Part shown: positions 5,249 to 5,574 of the stretch, in pieces
How the letters are laid out: every line of letters starts with the position of its first letter
Position numbering within the stretch: the first letter of the stretch is position 1
From: Gemmatimonadota bacterium
Lineage (GTDB): Bacteria; Gemmatimonadota; Gemmatimonadetes; Gemmatimonadales; GWC2-71-9
Assembly: GCA_003222235.1 (NCBI GenBank)
Contig: QHVD01000210.1
Location: 1-5,574 of the forward strand
Length of the DNA: 5,574 nucleotides
Direction: 5' to 3'
Made by a program: the position numbers and the translations under genes
The notes under the pieces: generated by a model
Told to the model about the DNA's origin: nothing
Seen by the model: only the letters and a program-made list of their open reading frames with translations
Database searches by the model: none

Positions 5249-5557
5249 TTGACTCGAGCGTCTGCTCTTCCACTCTCCCTCGCCCTCCTAACATGCGGAA
5301 AGGGACGGCGAGTGGCTAACATGCCCAAGGACTGCGTCCAAGGCCGTGCTCCCGAGCCTGCTTCGCCCAGCCCACTTGATTCCTTTTCGACCGGCGGGCC
5401 CATCGATGACATCCCCTCGCTCCTGGCAGGCTTTGACTCGCAGGCCGACGCGGTGCGTCAGCAAGCCTGCGCGGTCGCAGGGACGCCAAGAGCCGACTCG
5501 CTGTTCCTCAGCTCTCGGAATCGCTTCTTTTGCGCTCAAAGTAACCCTCCAGCATGA
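5249..5557 (+). CDS. Possible small lipoprotein in the incomplete last cassette
   Basis: The frame is open from inside attC-6, but a start inside the cassette is more likely. TTG 5249 has GGAG six bases upstream (5239-5242) and gives MTRASALPLSLALLTC, a short lipoprotein signal with the lipobox cysteine at residue 16. GTG 5237 is an alternative. The remaining 86 residues are polar, rich in Pro, Ser and Ala, with three more cysteines, and show no known domain. The predicted protein has 102 residues. Only 17 bases follow the stop, so the attC that should close the cassette is outside the window. Support is the signal-like N-terminus and its place after attC-6; it could still be a chance frame. 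Confidence 0.45.
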   Translation: MTRASALPLSLALLTCGKGRRVANMPKDCVQGRAPEPASPSPLDSFSTGGPIDDIPSLLAGFDSQADAVRQQACAVAGTPRADSLFLSSRNRFFCAQSNPPA

Positions 5558-5574
5558 GGCCCCCTGGCGCTGGC

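Larger units (their letters stand above)
1..5574 (+). mobile_element. Integron gene-cassette array (internal segment, no integrase in window)
   Basis: Six attC sites with GCCTAAC (R'') and GTTAGGC-type (R') boxes recur at 600-800 bp spacing, and single short genes lie between them, all on the plus strand. With the usual cut between G and TT of the R' box, the complete cassettes are 1816-2445 (trmO), 2446-3095, 3096-3755, 3756-4563 and 4564-5212. The cassette ending at 1815 carries the insertion sequence, and the one from 5213 on is cut by the window edge. Neither an integrase gene nor attI is visible, so the window is internal to the array. The close similarity of the attC sites suggests a chromosomal-type array. 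Expression from a distant Pc promoter is possible, but at least one cassette seems to carry its own promoter. Confidence 0.93.

Overview
This window is part of an integron gene-cassette array. Six attC recombination sites punctuate it, and five short genes lie in the same (+) direction between and after them. The integrase gene and attI are not in the window. The sites are long (138-141 bp, one of about 102 bp) and clearly related to each other. That is typical of a large, sedentary chromosomal array rather than a resistance integron with mixed attC sites. The DNA is GC-rich and the cargo is envelope-heavy (two probable lipoproteins, a small outer-membrane barrel, two small inner-membrane proteins), so the host is a diderm bacterium. 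Gemmatimonadota or a similar soil lineage is my guess from style only.

Layout: 1-167 is the tail of an upstream cassette with no recognisable gene. 168-1721 is an IS110-family insertion sequence (IS1111-like layout) on the minus strand. It sits inside the R'' box of the first attC, and removing it with one copy of a CT core restores a perfect GCCTAAC. Its transposase is at 489-1640. The unusually long non-coding stretch downstream of the transposase (168-488) folds into consecutive hairpins with two internal loops. The sides of one loop match the attC target, and the sides of the other match the two ends of the IS. This is the signature of a bridge RNA (seekRNA), here specifying an integron attC site.

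From 1816 on come five complete cassettes and one incomplete one: trmO (tRNA t6A37 methyltransferase), a two-TM protein with a PH-like region, a small lipoprotein with its own candidate promoter, an outer-membrane beta-barrel protein, a C-terminal two-TM protein, and a cut-off cassette with a possible small lipoprotein. Two genes (2459-2977 and 4582-5097) run into their attC, which supplies their last residues (LTSA) and stop codon.

The cassette genes do not form a pathway. What links them is the recombination system: the integron shuffles cassettes at attC, and an RNA-guided transposon parasitises the same conserved attC box. The strongest observation is that the guide sequences can be read directly from the DNA and agree with the insertion site.
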